NCBI GenBank assembly: GCA_932294295.1
Contig: OW028574.1
Span: 32,248,145 to 32,312,144, forward strand
Reading direction: 5' to 3'
Source of the DNA: Alitta virens
Taxonomy: Eukaryota > Annelida > Polychaeta > Phyllodocida > Nereididae
Length of the DNA: 64,000 nucleotides
Positions within the stretch are counted from its first letter, which is position 1. Every line of letters begins with the position of its first letter. The notes beneath the pieces were generated by a model. The model made no database searches. It was not told where the DNA came from and saw nothing but the letters and a program-made list of their open reading frames with translations. The position numbers were made by a program, and so were the translations under genes. Shown here piece by piece: positions 1-11,043 of the stretch.

Positions 1-268
1 GTAATACACACCTTTTGTGAAGATAAACTTCCAAGTTCAGCCCTAGATACTTGACCAGACTTGGGTAGTTGGGTAGCAAGGTCATTTCTGAAATAAATCA
101 GGGAAAGATCAGCAAAAACATATATGATTTATAGTCACTTGTGTATGGTTCAATGTGAAATATACATAATGCTAAAATTTTAACTGTATTTAATACAAAT
201 GGAACTTATCTACATATTTCATGTATTTACAGCTGCAAATCACTTGAACATTATTGAAAAATATTTAC

Positions 269-1232
269 CTTAGTTTCTCTTCCTCTAAAGGTATACACCA
301 CCGTAGCTTGAATCTGGGGTCCAGTGCAGCAGCCAGCTGGTAAGTCTTCTTCTCTTCGAAGGCCTTTAGTCTTTTTTCTAGACTGGCCTGACAGGTCTTG
401 ACAAGCACTGTAATGTACTTGGCGTCGATGTTATCCAGGTGGTGACGCAGGCTCCGAATCACGGGAATGACACAGCTGGCTGTAACCTCTTCCTCCCCTT
501 GCGTTCTGTTGGTCGCCTCTTCAAACTGTAATAGAGAAGACATGCTTAAATATCATGCAAATAATGCCAAAATACCAACGTGACACAACTTGATATTAAC
601 TCAATTTATATATAGTTTATTAGCTGGTTAATAAATGTAAACTGGCACTGACATTTTGCTTGTTACATGCTTGGGAATTAATTTTTTTAAAAGATCAAAA
701 GAGTAACACATACCTGACTCATGATATCAACATACTCGGAAAGGACATCACGCTCACTGGGTGACAATCTGGTATGTCCAACCATTATCGAGCTTCTCCT
801 TGGGAATGGCCAAGACACTCCTGACCATTGCTAGCTGAGAATTCCATCTGGTTGGGACAGCAGACTGCAGAACCTTGTGAACCCTGTTGGACCAGATATC
901 CACAGTCAAACAAACATCCATGACCGAATGCAACAAGTCCTTCACATTCTGATGAAGGTTTTCCTTGCGTTCAACAAGAAGTTTGAGTTCATTTTTCGTG
1001 CTGGCACAGCATACGAAGTGTTTATAGTGGATGTGAATTCACGTAATTCAGGACCTTCCATGAATGAAATAGGCAGCAGCTTTGAAGAGATCAGGCTGAT
1101 GAGAGCAGCATTACTAGCTTGCTGGCGTGGATCCGAGTATGTCCATTTCTTGGTTGCAGAGAGACCATAATCTGTAACACGTGGCTGTTCCATAGCAGCT
1201 GTCCTGTTGAACTGCAATCCTGAAGGCGCTCT
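269..1232 (-). pseudogene. hAT-family (ZBED-like) transposase remnant, two exons
   Basis: Two exon-like blocks on the minus strand: 1232-714 (acceptor AG at 1234-1233, donor GT at 713) and 525-269 (acceptor at 527-526, donor GTAAAT from 268). The peptide pieces read like hAT transposases of the ZBED type: SDPRQQASNAALISLI, DVCLTVDIWSNRV, AVPTRWNSQLAMV, then after the splice FEEATNRTQGEEEVTAS and AALDPRFKLRW. The family cuts and pastes DNA with an RNase-H-like DDE core. This copy is broken: one frameshift lies between the FLLNARK and VKDLLH segments, and another lies just before LSPSERDVLSEYVD. The core normally found between DIWSNRV and the PTRWNS segment is missing, which removes catalytic residues. 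I see no TIRs. The hAT assignment is solid; the exon borders are inferred from splice consensus. Confidence 0.8.
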
Positions 1233-1239
1233 CTGCAAT

Positions 1240-1634
1240 TTAAAGATGTGGAATTGGTTAACAATGTTAATTAAACATTTATAAATACTATTAATTATTC
1301 ACATTTGTTGAACCCAAGCCTCTCTTTCAAATGTAAGTTGACCTAGTTTGTTCACTCTTATAATATAGAACAATGGACATGAGGGTGCTATTTACCCTCA
1401 TTAGAGATTAGCACTGGGAATTCCCCATTTACCTGTTAGACAAGGGGATGCCCCATTCATATTACTTCGTATAATGTCAGAAAGACAAAAGGTGTCAAAA
1501 TTTAAACACATTAATGACCAAGAACTTTCTATGCTCAGAGACAAAGTAGTGTTTGGAATTTGTGACTTTGGCATTAGGAACACTTGCTTAGAGACCCTAA
1601 TTACTCGAGTAGTATATAATTTCCTGCTGAACAG
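1240..1634. other. Spacer without recognisable gene
   Basis: AT-rich sequence between the hAT remnant and the GCA-rich repeat. I see no coding motif or repeat here. Confidence 0.4.
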
Positions 1635-1910
1635 ATTTTGCTGCTGCAGCTGCAGCAGCATTGCAGCAAATGCAGCTGCAGCTGCAACTCTCAGCAAATG
1701 CAGCTGCAGCTCGCAGCGAATGCAGGTGCAGCTGCAACTTGCAGCGAATGCAGCTGCAGCTGCAACTTACTTGTAGCGACAGCTGCACCTACAACTTACA
1801 GCAAACACTGCATTATGCAAACACTGCATCTTAAGCAAACCCTGCCAGTGCATATATGTTGCAGCAAATGCTTCATCTTGCAGCAAACGCTGCAGCAGCA
1901 GTATATATAT
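1635..1910. repeat. GCA/CTGCAG-rich imperfect tandem repeat
   Basis: Runs of CTGCAGCTGCAACTTGCAGC-like units, roughly 25-30 bp, tandem and self-complementary because of repeated CAGCTG/CTGCAG. The array decays after about 1800 into spaced GCAAAC...TGCAGC words, and isolated copies continue to about 2045. Reading frames on both strands here are low-complexity (Cys/Ser, Ala, Gln-Leu) and are products of the repeat, not genes. Confidence 0.8.
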
Positions 1911-2045
1911 ATAAAACATGTATAAGAAGCAGAACTGCACTGCAATTAAGGGCTTAAGAATTGACATAGCTGCAATTGTAATACGGAGCTCTGCAGCTGT
2001 AGAAAATCAGATGAATCAGCTGCAACAACGCAGACTAGATCATGC

Positions 2046-2884
2046 AGTTGATCATGCTAGATGGCCCCCAAAGTACTGACCAGTTTATGTATACATTTAA
2101 CTTTACATGATATATCTATATTTATTTTCTTTCTTTTATGCTTTGGGTTAGAGCAGGCCTTGTTATAGCGTTGCAACACCTATTCACAATTTTGTGTGAT
2201 TTCTTTTTTTGGCATAGGCTAAACCACCAGTTTAAATATTTTGAGCGCCAATTGGCTATACACAAGTTTTGGTGAGATTTTGCAAAAAGTAACATGTACG
2301 CAAGTTGCATTATCTTTTACTGATATTTTAGTTTTAATTTTAATTGCAAAAAAATACACAAAAAAGGTATTTTTATCAGTTGGAACATTTAGAAAAATCG
2401 GCATTTGTTCGTGAGGCTGCTGTCAGGAGGGAGAGACGTTGGCTGGGCTCCGGCCTAACTGAAGTAATAGGCCGGCACATGCCAATCTACAGGTCGGAAT
2501 CCTGACCTTTACCGGAAATATGTCATACCTGCGCACTGGCTGTTTTCTCCGTTCAGCACTTGCAGTGCGCAGGAGGGCGGGGCTAAGAGCAAAGGGTCTT
2601 CCAGAAATCTAATTTTAACCAGCCAAAGGGGGAGCATGAACGATTGGAATGTACCGGTGCCTTGTGCTTGACACAGGTGCGGGAACCAGTGAAGGAGAGA
2701 CGTAAACACATGATGTATGAGCGATCACATCGCTCGTTTAAAGTGTGATTTTTCAGGAGAATATCAGCCTTCTGTACCCGTTAATGTGGTGAGTATATCG
2801 ATAAAACTTTATATCTATTAGTTTTAGCTAGGTGTGAGGCGTTGCAAATGCTTTACAGTTCGTTTGCAACACTTCTTATTAGGA
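2046..2884. other. Intergenic, no gene seen
   Basis: 2046-2400 is AT-rich without features. 2400-2760 is a more GC-balanced patch, which could be an old promoter or transposon remnant, but I find no ORF, TIR or known motif to support either. Confidence 0.3.
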
Positions 2885-2893
2885 GGATTAGGC

Positions 2894-3048
2894 GGGTGAT
2901 TGTATAATGCGGACCAGGCGGACCATGCAGACCATGCGGACCAGCGCCAGAACAAACAAGCGTTTGTTTGTTTAGACAAATACAACACACCCCTATTTCG
3001 GCCGTATATTGAAGAATGCGGACCATGCAGATCATGCAAACCAAAACA
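2894..3048 (+). repeat. Left TIR of the 2.58-kb element
   Basis: Pairs with the reverse complement of 5325-5469. It is built from GCGGACCA/GCAGACCA words. The outermost base differs (G here, A at the other end). Confidence 0.85.
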
Positions 3049-5324
3049 AAGTTTTAGCAATCACCAGCCCTATTAAAATAATAATAACTAGACTTGCAAT
3101 TGTCCCTGACAATTACGATAAACTTTCCTTTCCTTTTATCTTTCTTGTTCAGTACCATTAATTTCTGCACTGGAGAAGTCTCCAAGGTCTCGTGAAAAAA
3201 AATTTCATGCCATTATCTCGGGCCAATTTCCTGGAACCGTGAAGAAAAGTTTTTTTTGTATTCCCTGAAATGCGCAGAAGTGTCATGAAATTTGTGCTGT
3301 TCAGAGTGCGATTGGGCCGTACCATGGGGGTGCCCACTAGGTGTCCTCACTTCCTCAGTACCATAGGGGTGCCAACTTCCTCAGTATCATTGGGGTGCGA
3401 AATAGGTGTCCTTACTCCAAATTGTTTTCATAAATTCAGAAATTTTTGCCTTATTGTCTTAAACTATTCAAAAGATGAACACACACCAGCACTGACTTTC
3501 AAAAAATATCTATTGAATTTTTTTGGTTCAATCTATCAACAACATTTTGGTTCTGAGTAAGCGATTCAGGCTTTATGAGTGATAACAAATTCTAGGGCCT
3601 AAGCTGTTTGATGAAGGTAATTGCCCTTTTACAGTCATGTAGTACTACCCAGAGGACATATATGTGCAAAATATGAATGAACTTGAAGACTTTCTTCCTG
3701 CTTTTTTGACGCGAGAAACATAAATTTGCTAACATTCATTGTAAAAATTGCTGACTCAGCGGTTTCAGGGAGGTAGGTAGGTAGGTCTCCCCATTGGATA
3801 ACATGGGGAAGAGAATTTTGGCACCAGGTTCGAAACTGGTTAAGATTGGTGAATAGACATTGTATCCTATGTAAAGGCCTAATTTTTCTCTACATAATGA
3901 CGCCAGTTGCATGAAATTTGGTTGAATAGAACTGGAGTTAAAAATTATTGAAATAACGACCAAAAAAAAATTCTAGGGCCTAACCTTTTCGATCAAGGAC
4001 CTTGCCCTTTTATATTTACATACTACTCCTTGGAGGACATATCTGTAAAAAAAATGGTGAGAATCCAAGCAGTTCTTCTAGTGTTTTTTTAGACTTTTTC
4101 ATTTTTTGAACATCAAAAAGTGACAAAAAAATTTCAATGTCTGACGCTTTTCTAAACGGAACTACCTAGAGCATATTGCTATATATTCCTGAAAAGAGAA
4201 CATTTTAAGGATTCTAAATATGTCTTTGAGATATAAGCAGTCAAAAAACGCAACTTTGGACCCCTGTACAACCTAGACCACTTTACCAAATGGGCTCATT
4301 TTTTGTATGAAATGGCACGTCAATAAGATTATTCCTTCTATGGTTTTCAAATAAAAATTCATGAAAATTTCGAACAACTTTTTTTCAAAAATTCATAGTT
4401 CAGTCAGCAGGCTCACCATTTGGCTCAAACTCCTTTCTGCACTGCGTATTTGTCTAAGGTATCTTGAGAAAAATTCCCATGGAATAATCTCTGCCCAGTT
4501 CCTTGGAACCGTCCTCATAAATTTATTTTTTCTTTTGTGAATTGCGGAGAAGTTTCATGAAATTTGGTCATGAAATTTGAGCTGTTCAAAGCGTGCTCTG
4601 GCTGTGCATGTTCCCTGAAGGCGCAAAAGCTGTATCTTTAGTACTTACTGAGTAATCAGCCTTTACTTCTTGCTAAGAATAATGATAATAAGAAAGAAAA
4701 ATAAGACTTATAATAATAAGATAAACTTTCCTACGGAAAGTTTATAATAATAAAAAAAATATATATATAGAATAAAGGAAAGAGTACATTAAAGAACAAA
4801 ATGAAAGGACAAAGCTGCCCATATGATTGGCCAGAAGCTGTTGAAAATGTTCACCTTCTAATTGGGCATTTTTTTCCTCAATCCTGATTGGCTTTCTCCA
4901 AGTGTAAGTTAGTATATATATATATATATACAATTAATTATTTCTGCAGACTAATCTTAAAGATAATGCCATTATTATAAATAATGCAGTCCAACCAGTT
5001 GTAGATTAATGCAGACCAAGTGCAGACCAGATCTCTGAAAATGCCGACCAATTGAGTCTATGTCAGACTAATGGAAAGTGCAGACCAGGTAGAAAGTACA
5101 GGTCCAATTTATTCTCCATTAAAATATCATTTGGATTTAAAAATGTTTTATTCTGCATTATACACTCACCCAAATCATTTTGGTTTTTTTATTGCTATTT
5201 TGTGGGGTGCAAACTATAAGATGGATTGCTTTCCACATGGATTACGAATCAAGTGCAATTACATGCACTCCCTAACTGGCCACAATGTCATAATCACAGC
5301 AACAGTCTACCTAAGAAGAAATAG

Positions 5325-5469
5325 TTCTTTTGGTCTGCATTGTCTGCATGGTCCGCATTTTCATCAATTGCGAAATAGGGGTGTGTTGTACTAGTCTAAA
5401 CAAACAAACGGACGATAGGCGCTTGTTGGTTTTAGCATGGTCCGCCTGGTCCGCATTATACACTCACCT
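5325..5469 (-). repeat. Right TIR of the 2.58-kb element
   Basis: Inverted partner of 2894-3048, followed directly by the second copy of the 9-bp target duplication at 5470-5478. Confidence 0.85.
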
Positions 5470-5504
5470 GGATTAGGCACTAGCCATGCCACTGTCAGGG
5501 GGGC

Positions 5505-6069
5505 CAGTCAACTCGCCCACAAAGCCAACTCGCCCAATACAAAAATCGTTTCTCGACACACCTCCGGCCAAACTTTTGCAGTGCCGCTTAATTAATAAAT
5601 CAACAATTGCACATTTATTTATGAAAAAAAAAACCACTTTCTCGGGATGTTTAAATTAAGTAAATATTTAATTTATTTTTCCCAACCGACCGTCTCATGA
5701 AAAATGGTCCGAGAAAGTTCCGAGAAACATAAGATCAAAAAACCGTGGCCTAATATGTATATATTACAAGACATTATCTGTCATTATACTTCAAAAGGTA
5801 GCATAATCTGTCATTATACTTAAAAAGGTGATTTATGAATAAAAAACCATGTAACCTTGATTTTAAATTGTCAGCTCATTCAATACTGGATCTAGATATT
5901 ACTATTAACTACACATACATATATAGGGGGCGCGACAATGGAATAATATAAGGTGTGTCTACTATTACTTAACTTCAACAAGTAAAATCTTTATAAAAAA
6001 TTATATCATTGGGCGAGTTGTTTTTGTGGCGAGTTAAATTGGGCAAGACATTTTTGGGCGAGTTGACTG
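5505..6069. mobile_element. MITE-like element, about 565 bp, CAGTCAACTCGCCCA ends
   Basis: The ends CAGTCAACTCGCCCA (5505) and TGGGCGAGTTGACTG (6069) are exact inverted repeats. Just inside, AACTCGCCCAAT and ATTGGGCGAGTT form a second inverted pair. The interior is AT-rich and non-coding. I could not find a convincing target duplication. The stretch at 5549-5580 (TTTCTCGACAC...CCGGCCAAACTTTTGC) recurs near 15160-15190, so a related fragment lies elsewhere in the window. Confidence 0.7.
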
Positions 6070-7039
6070 TACTCTGCTGTCAGCACTTACTCTGACTTGG
6101 AAGATTTTTCTCTGGAGCTTTCTGAAATCGAGATTAGTATCTGTTATAACTGTGCAATACTGAAAACACCACTTTTTTATATTTTGAAACTGTGTGTGGT
6201 ACAATGTGATCACAGATTTAGCTCTGTGCTCGGAATCAGTCAAGTTTGCCACAATCAGAATGGGATTTGGTCAGAACGGCCACAAACTGGAACGGCCACA
6301 GTACGAGACGGCTGCCGCAGATTCATACCAGCAATAAAATCGGCATTTTTTCGCGGCCACGTGTTATCGATATATTTGCATATAACGGGAATTCCATGGA
6401 AAAACTTGCAGGAAATGCAGCAATTTCGATCCCCGCACTATGAATAGGTAACCTGAATTTTAGGTCGCGATGGGTCACGTTTCCCAATATTTCCAGAAAT
6501 TATCTTTTTTATTTGAATTCAATTTACACTGGAATAATCATCGACCATCATCAACACTAAAAATTAATTAAATGGCCTCTAGGCCAATCAGATCGATGTC
6601 TAGAATCTTCAAAATAAGGACTCGCAAAACGTCGGACAAGAGTTGCAACGCCAGAAACGGAACCAACCTCATTCATAGTGCCCAGTTTGATCCGGACCGA
6701 GCTTGACACATGATGATCCCATGCATTCCAAATTTGGTCACATGAAGCGGGCAGCTAGTATACAAGTAACAATGTTGAATGAGCGAATGTTGGATATATA
6801 TATATGCTAAATGTATTTTGGTATTGTATATAAACACCAGTCTCTCTTTCTCTGTATCACAATTAAATTTGACACTGTCAGAAGAGAGTGAAAAGCATAA
6901 GTACAGGTAACATGAAAATTAACTTTAAATTTTACTTAATATATGCATGTCAATTATTTTGCAGGCATCATTGAATAAATAGTCATGAGTGAACCAGAAC
7001 TCTGAAGCCGTAATAAGGCAGTGTATCAGGAAGGGTGGG
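6070..7039. other. Spacer left of the P element
   Basis: No recognised gene. It contains a TATATATATA tract near 6800, a TATATAAA-like word near 6830 and a possible acceptor (TTTTGCAG, about 6963). Across the P-element insertion point, reading with one target copy removed, the frame starting near 6989 stays open into 11044, but stops lie directly upstream. A disrupted exon is possible, not shown. Confidence 0.3.
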
Positions 7040-7047
7040 GTTCAGCC
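7040..7047. repeat. Target-site duplication, left copy (GTTCAGCC)
   Basis: Eight bases directly outside the left TIR of the P element. The identical octamer follows the right TIR at 11036-11043. P elements duplicate 8 bp on insertion, so the two copies fix both element borders exactly. Confidence 0.93.
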
Positions 7048-7075
7048 CACTGACCTGTATATCTGGACAGTGCAC
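7048..7075 (+). repeat. P-element left TIR (28 bp)
   Basis: Starts CACTGACCTGTATATC. Base 16 is C here and A in the right TIR; the other 27 bases agree. Confidence 0.93.
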
Positions 7076-7326
7076 AGACCCTGGGGGGTTGAAGCCACAG
7101 GCCCGCCATCTTACCACTCCCCACTGTTCCAGCACCCCAGTGACTCCACTCACTATTCCAGCATTAAGATCTGAGAAGTTGTGACTTTGGGACTTAGTAT
7201 TTGGATTTTTTTATATGCTTTAGGGTCAAAGATGCAGTTATGACAAGTTTAAATATTAAAAAATACATAGATTGTCAAGTTTGTAACAATGAAGACATGA
7301 GAAGCAAATTTAGCATAAACTAAGTG

Positions 7327-7332
7327 TTTATT
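7327..7332 (-). terminator. Candidate polyadenylation signal of the transposase gene
   Basis: AATAAA on the minus strand about 340 bases past the stop codon and inside the P element. Other A-rich sites lie closer, so the choice is tentative. Confidence 0.4.
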
Positions 7333-7671
7333 CACTTATCAAGATAAACCTTTCTTTGTGAATATTCTGATAAATCAGCAATACAATACCATTATTAAAA
7401 AAACACACTCAATACAATTGTAGATAAATCAATATCCTGTAATCCTAAATATATAATGTAAGAGTCTTAAAATAGAATGTACACTACATAACAATAAGAC
7501 ATCAAAACAGTGTCATGGCACTGGGAAGTTCGACAAATCAACATTAATATAAGTAAGTTAAAAGTAACAATAAGCTTGTATCAATCAATAAGTAGACACA
7601 TTTGTACAACAATTAAGTCCATTGCATATTACTGTAGTATGAAAGTATGAACGCAGTATCGAATTGAACAC

Positions 7672-10600
7672 TTACTGGTTTTTGAATAAGATCATTTTGC
7701 CTAGTGTTTTTCGGACACGTTTACCAGTGGCTTGATTAGCTGCACTTTTGGCAATGTGATTCAGTCTCACTTTTACATAACAAGATGACACACATTTTAT
7801 TAGAGCAAACACATGATTATGAGCCTCGGAATCAAACATGTGATTGTACAAACTGTCAAATACTAAAAGTGCAGTTTCTCCTAGAACAGCAACTGATATT
7901 GCATCAGTAATCCCACTACCCCTTGGTACATTACTTTCTGAGGAGATAATAAGCCTTTGAAGAAACTTTTCTGTCACCATACATATCTTGATAACACTAT
8001 CAGAAGGCTTGGTTAGTGCACCTCTATTTTTGATCTGAATGAGGCTGTGGTAGGGCTCCAGTGTGGAAAATGATGCAGTGGTCAATGCTTCCTGGCATTG
8101 CAGGCAGTGGATCCTTTTCATGACTGAAAGTGCTACAAACCCACCAATGTAACCAATGACCGCTTCTTTGAAGAAAGACAAGGATGGCATTTCAGGAATG
8201 CAGTCAGGGAGGTCATCAATATCTTCAGTAACATCAGGTGTTAACAAAATATTGTGTCTTCGTGATACATTAATATCACCAGATTTGTCAGGTACAGCTT
8301 GTCTAACATTGGGCTCTGTCACAAAAAGTGAAGTTGTCAAATCCTGAGCCTGACAATTTCCATTTACTGATTTGATCTCATGACGCAACAGCATTCTTTT
8401 GAAAGAGGCCTGAAATTGCCGAACAGTAGGATTATTATTGAATCCCCCTGAAGCCCTGACTGCTGCAAAATACAATTCAAGGTGGTCTTGGCTGAGTTTG
8501 TAGCACAACAAATAAGATAATGGTGATTCTGGTATTTTCACATACTCATGATATATAGCTTCCACGCTTTTTATGGCAGCCAAAAACCCAACAAAACCAG
8601 TTTTCCTAGAACTTTTGATCATTGGCTTTCCAGTGGGCTCCTGCAGATTCAAAATGTAAGCGTAAGCTTCATTCAAGAATCCCAACATCATAGTTTCATT
8701 TTCTTGTTTTATGGGTGCCTTGTAACCTTTGCCTAAGGGATTTCTAGAGTTCAAAATATCAAAATGTTTGTCAAACGTACGAATGAATTTGCAAGTAGCC
8801 TCGCTGTTTTGAAATACTTTTAATTTTAGTTGATCTCTAGAAAAATCGATTGCATCTGCCACACTGGCACTGAAAGTTTGTGCAGCAAGGTTGACTTTCA
8901 TTTTTTGTGAGTTCCATGCCAAATGGGCAGGTCTTAATTTGTTTCCTAAGTGAAATCCCTCAGACTCTTGCAACTGGCAAAGCTCTTGAATGAAGCTCCA
9001 TTCTGCCTTCTCCCCTGCACCATCTTTCACAATGCCACATGATCCAAGAGTGTTTCTGACTAGTTTCAGCATGTGGCAAACATCTAACAAAACATGGACA
9101 CGCCTCCCTGAATCTGAAGGATGATCAAAGTTGGGTCTCAGATTTTCAGGATCCATGGAAGCACCTAATGCCTTTACCATTGAAAAGTGGCAGGAGGGAC
9201 CATCACAAGTTAAAGAAACAACTGTAACACCAACATCACTCAGTTTTGAAATACACTGATGAACAAGATTAGCCCTTTCTGACCCAGATAAACCTTTGAT
9301 AAGAAAGTAAGCAACTGGTACCTTCCATGATCCATTCATGCAAACAACCATAAATACAAGGGCCTCAGTGGCTAATGGAGCTGTGTCATCAACAATACCT
9401 GTACCCAAATCTACATAACCAATCATTTCATTGCCATCAAATTCAACATGTTTCCTTATGGCCATCTCATCAATCATAAGTGAACAAAGTAGTGGCTTGT
9501 TGTTTGCCTTGGCTTCATCAGCCTTACTTTTGAGGGAACACATCACCTCATCACTAAACCCTGGTTTGCCATTGATGCTACTATACCATCGTCGTAATGT
9601 TGATTGGTCTGGTAAGGCCAAATTAAATGTTTCCCTTACATAATTGTAAGCCTTGGTGGAGTAGAACTGAAGTGTTAGTGCAAATGCTTTCAACACTGGG
9701 TGGTACTTAGCATGTGAAATTTTCTCAGAGTTGCCCAGGACGCGTTTCATTACTTCTAATGGCACACCTGAAAAATATCTCTCTAGCATCTCAATACCGG
9801 ATTCTGAAATCATGCATTTGTCCTTCACCGAATCGACAACAGACTGGAGGGATTCCACTTTCTTTTTGAGTCTTCTATTTCTTTGCTGATCCAACTTTAT
9901 TTTCTTCTTGCATGATGTCACCAGGTCCAGAGTTGAGTGGAGTTTTCTTTTGAGGGACTTGGGGCTTGACATGCAGTACTGATGATCATTTGAAGATGAT
10001 GTTGATGGTTGTTGATCAACCTGATCTGGATCTCCAATACTTATGTCCCTTATTTCTTCATTTGGAGGACCTTCCTTCACTTGGCTTCTCACTGGTGGTG
10101 GCTTACGTGGTTTTGTGGGCTATTAAATGCAACAAACAAAAACAGACAGTTACAAACTGACTTTAATATAATATTTTTGTAATTATGCTTCCCATCTTTC
10201 TGCTTATTATAACTCACTTTCTGCAGATGCCCTGGAAAAGTGAAGATTGTAGGTTTGACATTGGGTTTAAGACGCACTGTTTGTCCAGTTCTGTCAAAAC
10301 AATCATCAGTGAAGTGATCACAGCAAATGACAGCCTTGTTTGATGGCCAATAATCTTTCCTCCTTAGCTGAACTACCCATTCCTTCCTTCTTGCCTCAGC
10401 CTTTGGAAATCTATAACAATACACATGTGCAAGGATTCTTCAATACTTTTGCAACTCATTATGATGAACAATGGTGTTTTTTTTTTTAGTTTTATCATAA
10501 CTAAATTTGTAAATGGGAATCAAGGACCTGCTAACACAGATACTTATTGACAGTTGTAATACACAAAGCTGATTTAGGTTAGTTCTGAAAACATGTGACA

Positions 10601-10851
10601 TAATATTATGAAGAAAATGTTCTGTGCAGCTTCTAGTAGATGTTTTACTTTCACTCTTATTTACAAGACCATGATTTACTCATGCAACAACTTGTCATGA
10701 CCTTAGATTTGGGGTAACTGCACGTGTTATATCTTAAATACGCACATTTAGTGTTATAAAACAGACATTAACAAGATACTCACTGATGAAATGACTTCCC
10801 ACTGTCTTTACTTTGAACATTGTTGCATCCCCAGGCTGCACAACGAGGCAT
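7672..10851 (-). CDS. P-element transposase, THAP9-like, 3 exons, about 902 aa
   Basis: Coding exons: 10851-10784, 10410-10218, 10119-7672. All four intron ends follow GT/AG and the phases agree (phase 2, then phase 0). ATG at 10849-10851 begins MPRCAAWGC. The THAP C2CH zinc finger spans residues 1-87: C4 and C9, then the cysteine and histidine of VICCDHF, closed by TFPGHLQK; it binds the element ends. A basic coiled coil follows (about 156-186). The RNase-H-like core has candidate catalytic acids D304 (LMIDEM), D393 (SLTCDGPS) and E635 (SQDHLELYF), with the insertion domain including DVCHMLKLVRN between the second and third. The C-terminus has IGYIGGFVAL and a CLQC pair. Length is close to vertebrate THAP9. 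No stop or frameshift seen. The frame is open upstream of the GTG at 10092, which is not a start. Confidence 0.93.
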
Positions 10852-11007
10852 AGCATCGAAAATTTGCATGAAATTGGTGCAATAAACAAAAAAAGGTGAG
10901 AAAAACTAGAAGGACACAAGGGGTGAACATGGGGTGAGTAGGGAGTGCTAAGATGGCCGCTAATTACCCTTGTGTGGCTTCACCCCCAGCCATATGGCCA
11001 TAGTGGG

Positions 11008-11035
11008 GTGCACTGTCCATATATACAGGTCAGTG
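11008..11035 (-). repeat. P-element right TIR (28 bp)
   Basis: Reverse complement starts CACTGACCTGTATATA. The right TIR lies at the 5' end of the transposase gene, as in known P elements. Confidence 0.93.
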
Positions 11036-11043
11036 GTTCAGCC
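11036..11043. repeat. Target-site duplication, right copy (GTTCAGCC)
   Basis: Exact copy of 7040-7047. Confidence 0.93.

Larger units (their letters stand above)
2894..5469. mobile_element. Long-TIR DNA element, 2.58 kb, 9-bp target duplication, non-autonomous
   Basis: Inverted ends of about 145-155 bp: 2894-3048 and 5325-5469. Reading inward, both ends contain GTATAATGCGGACC, then AGGCGGACCATGC, a GTTTGTTTGTTTAGAC block, ACAACACACCCCTATTTCG and a second ATGCGGACCATGCAGA block. The element is flanked by the direct repeat GGATTAGGC (2885-2893 and 5470-5478), a 9-bp target duplication. The interior (3060-5320) has no transposase motif. Extra GCAGACCA words at 4985-5105 look like subterminal binding sites. 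A 9-bp duplication with long TIRs is typical of Mutator-like elements; that class is inferred from structure alone. Confidence 0.85.
7048..11035 (-). mobile_element. Complete P element, 3988 bp
   Basis: TIRs of 28 bp (7048-7075 and 11008-11035) match at 27 positions, beginning CACTGACCTGTATAT. They are flanked by a perfect 8-bp duplication. A second, subterminal inverted pair lies inside: GAAGCCACA and GCCATCTTA words at about 7092-7126, inverted at about 10955-10990. The element carries one minus-strand gene encoding a THAP-domain transposase with uninterrupted coding sequence. P elements move by cut and paste using a GTP-dependent transposase. Intact ends, target duplication, splice sites and ORF suggest a recent and possibly active copy; activity is inference. 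Confidence 0.95.

Noticed and set aside
1474..1788. Cys/Ser-rich and Ala-rich frames
   Set aside because: Low-complexity translation of the GCA/CTGCAG repeat on either strand.
8156..9643. Plus-strand open frames over the transposase
   Set aside because: Shadows of the conserved minus-strand P transposase exon.
10090..10092. GTG at 10092 as transposase start
   Set aside because: The frame is open upstream to a good 3' splice site at 10120-10121, and two upstream exons in phase complete a THAP domain with a proper ATG.
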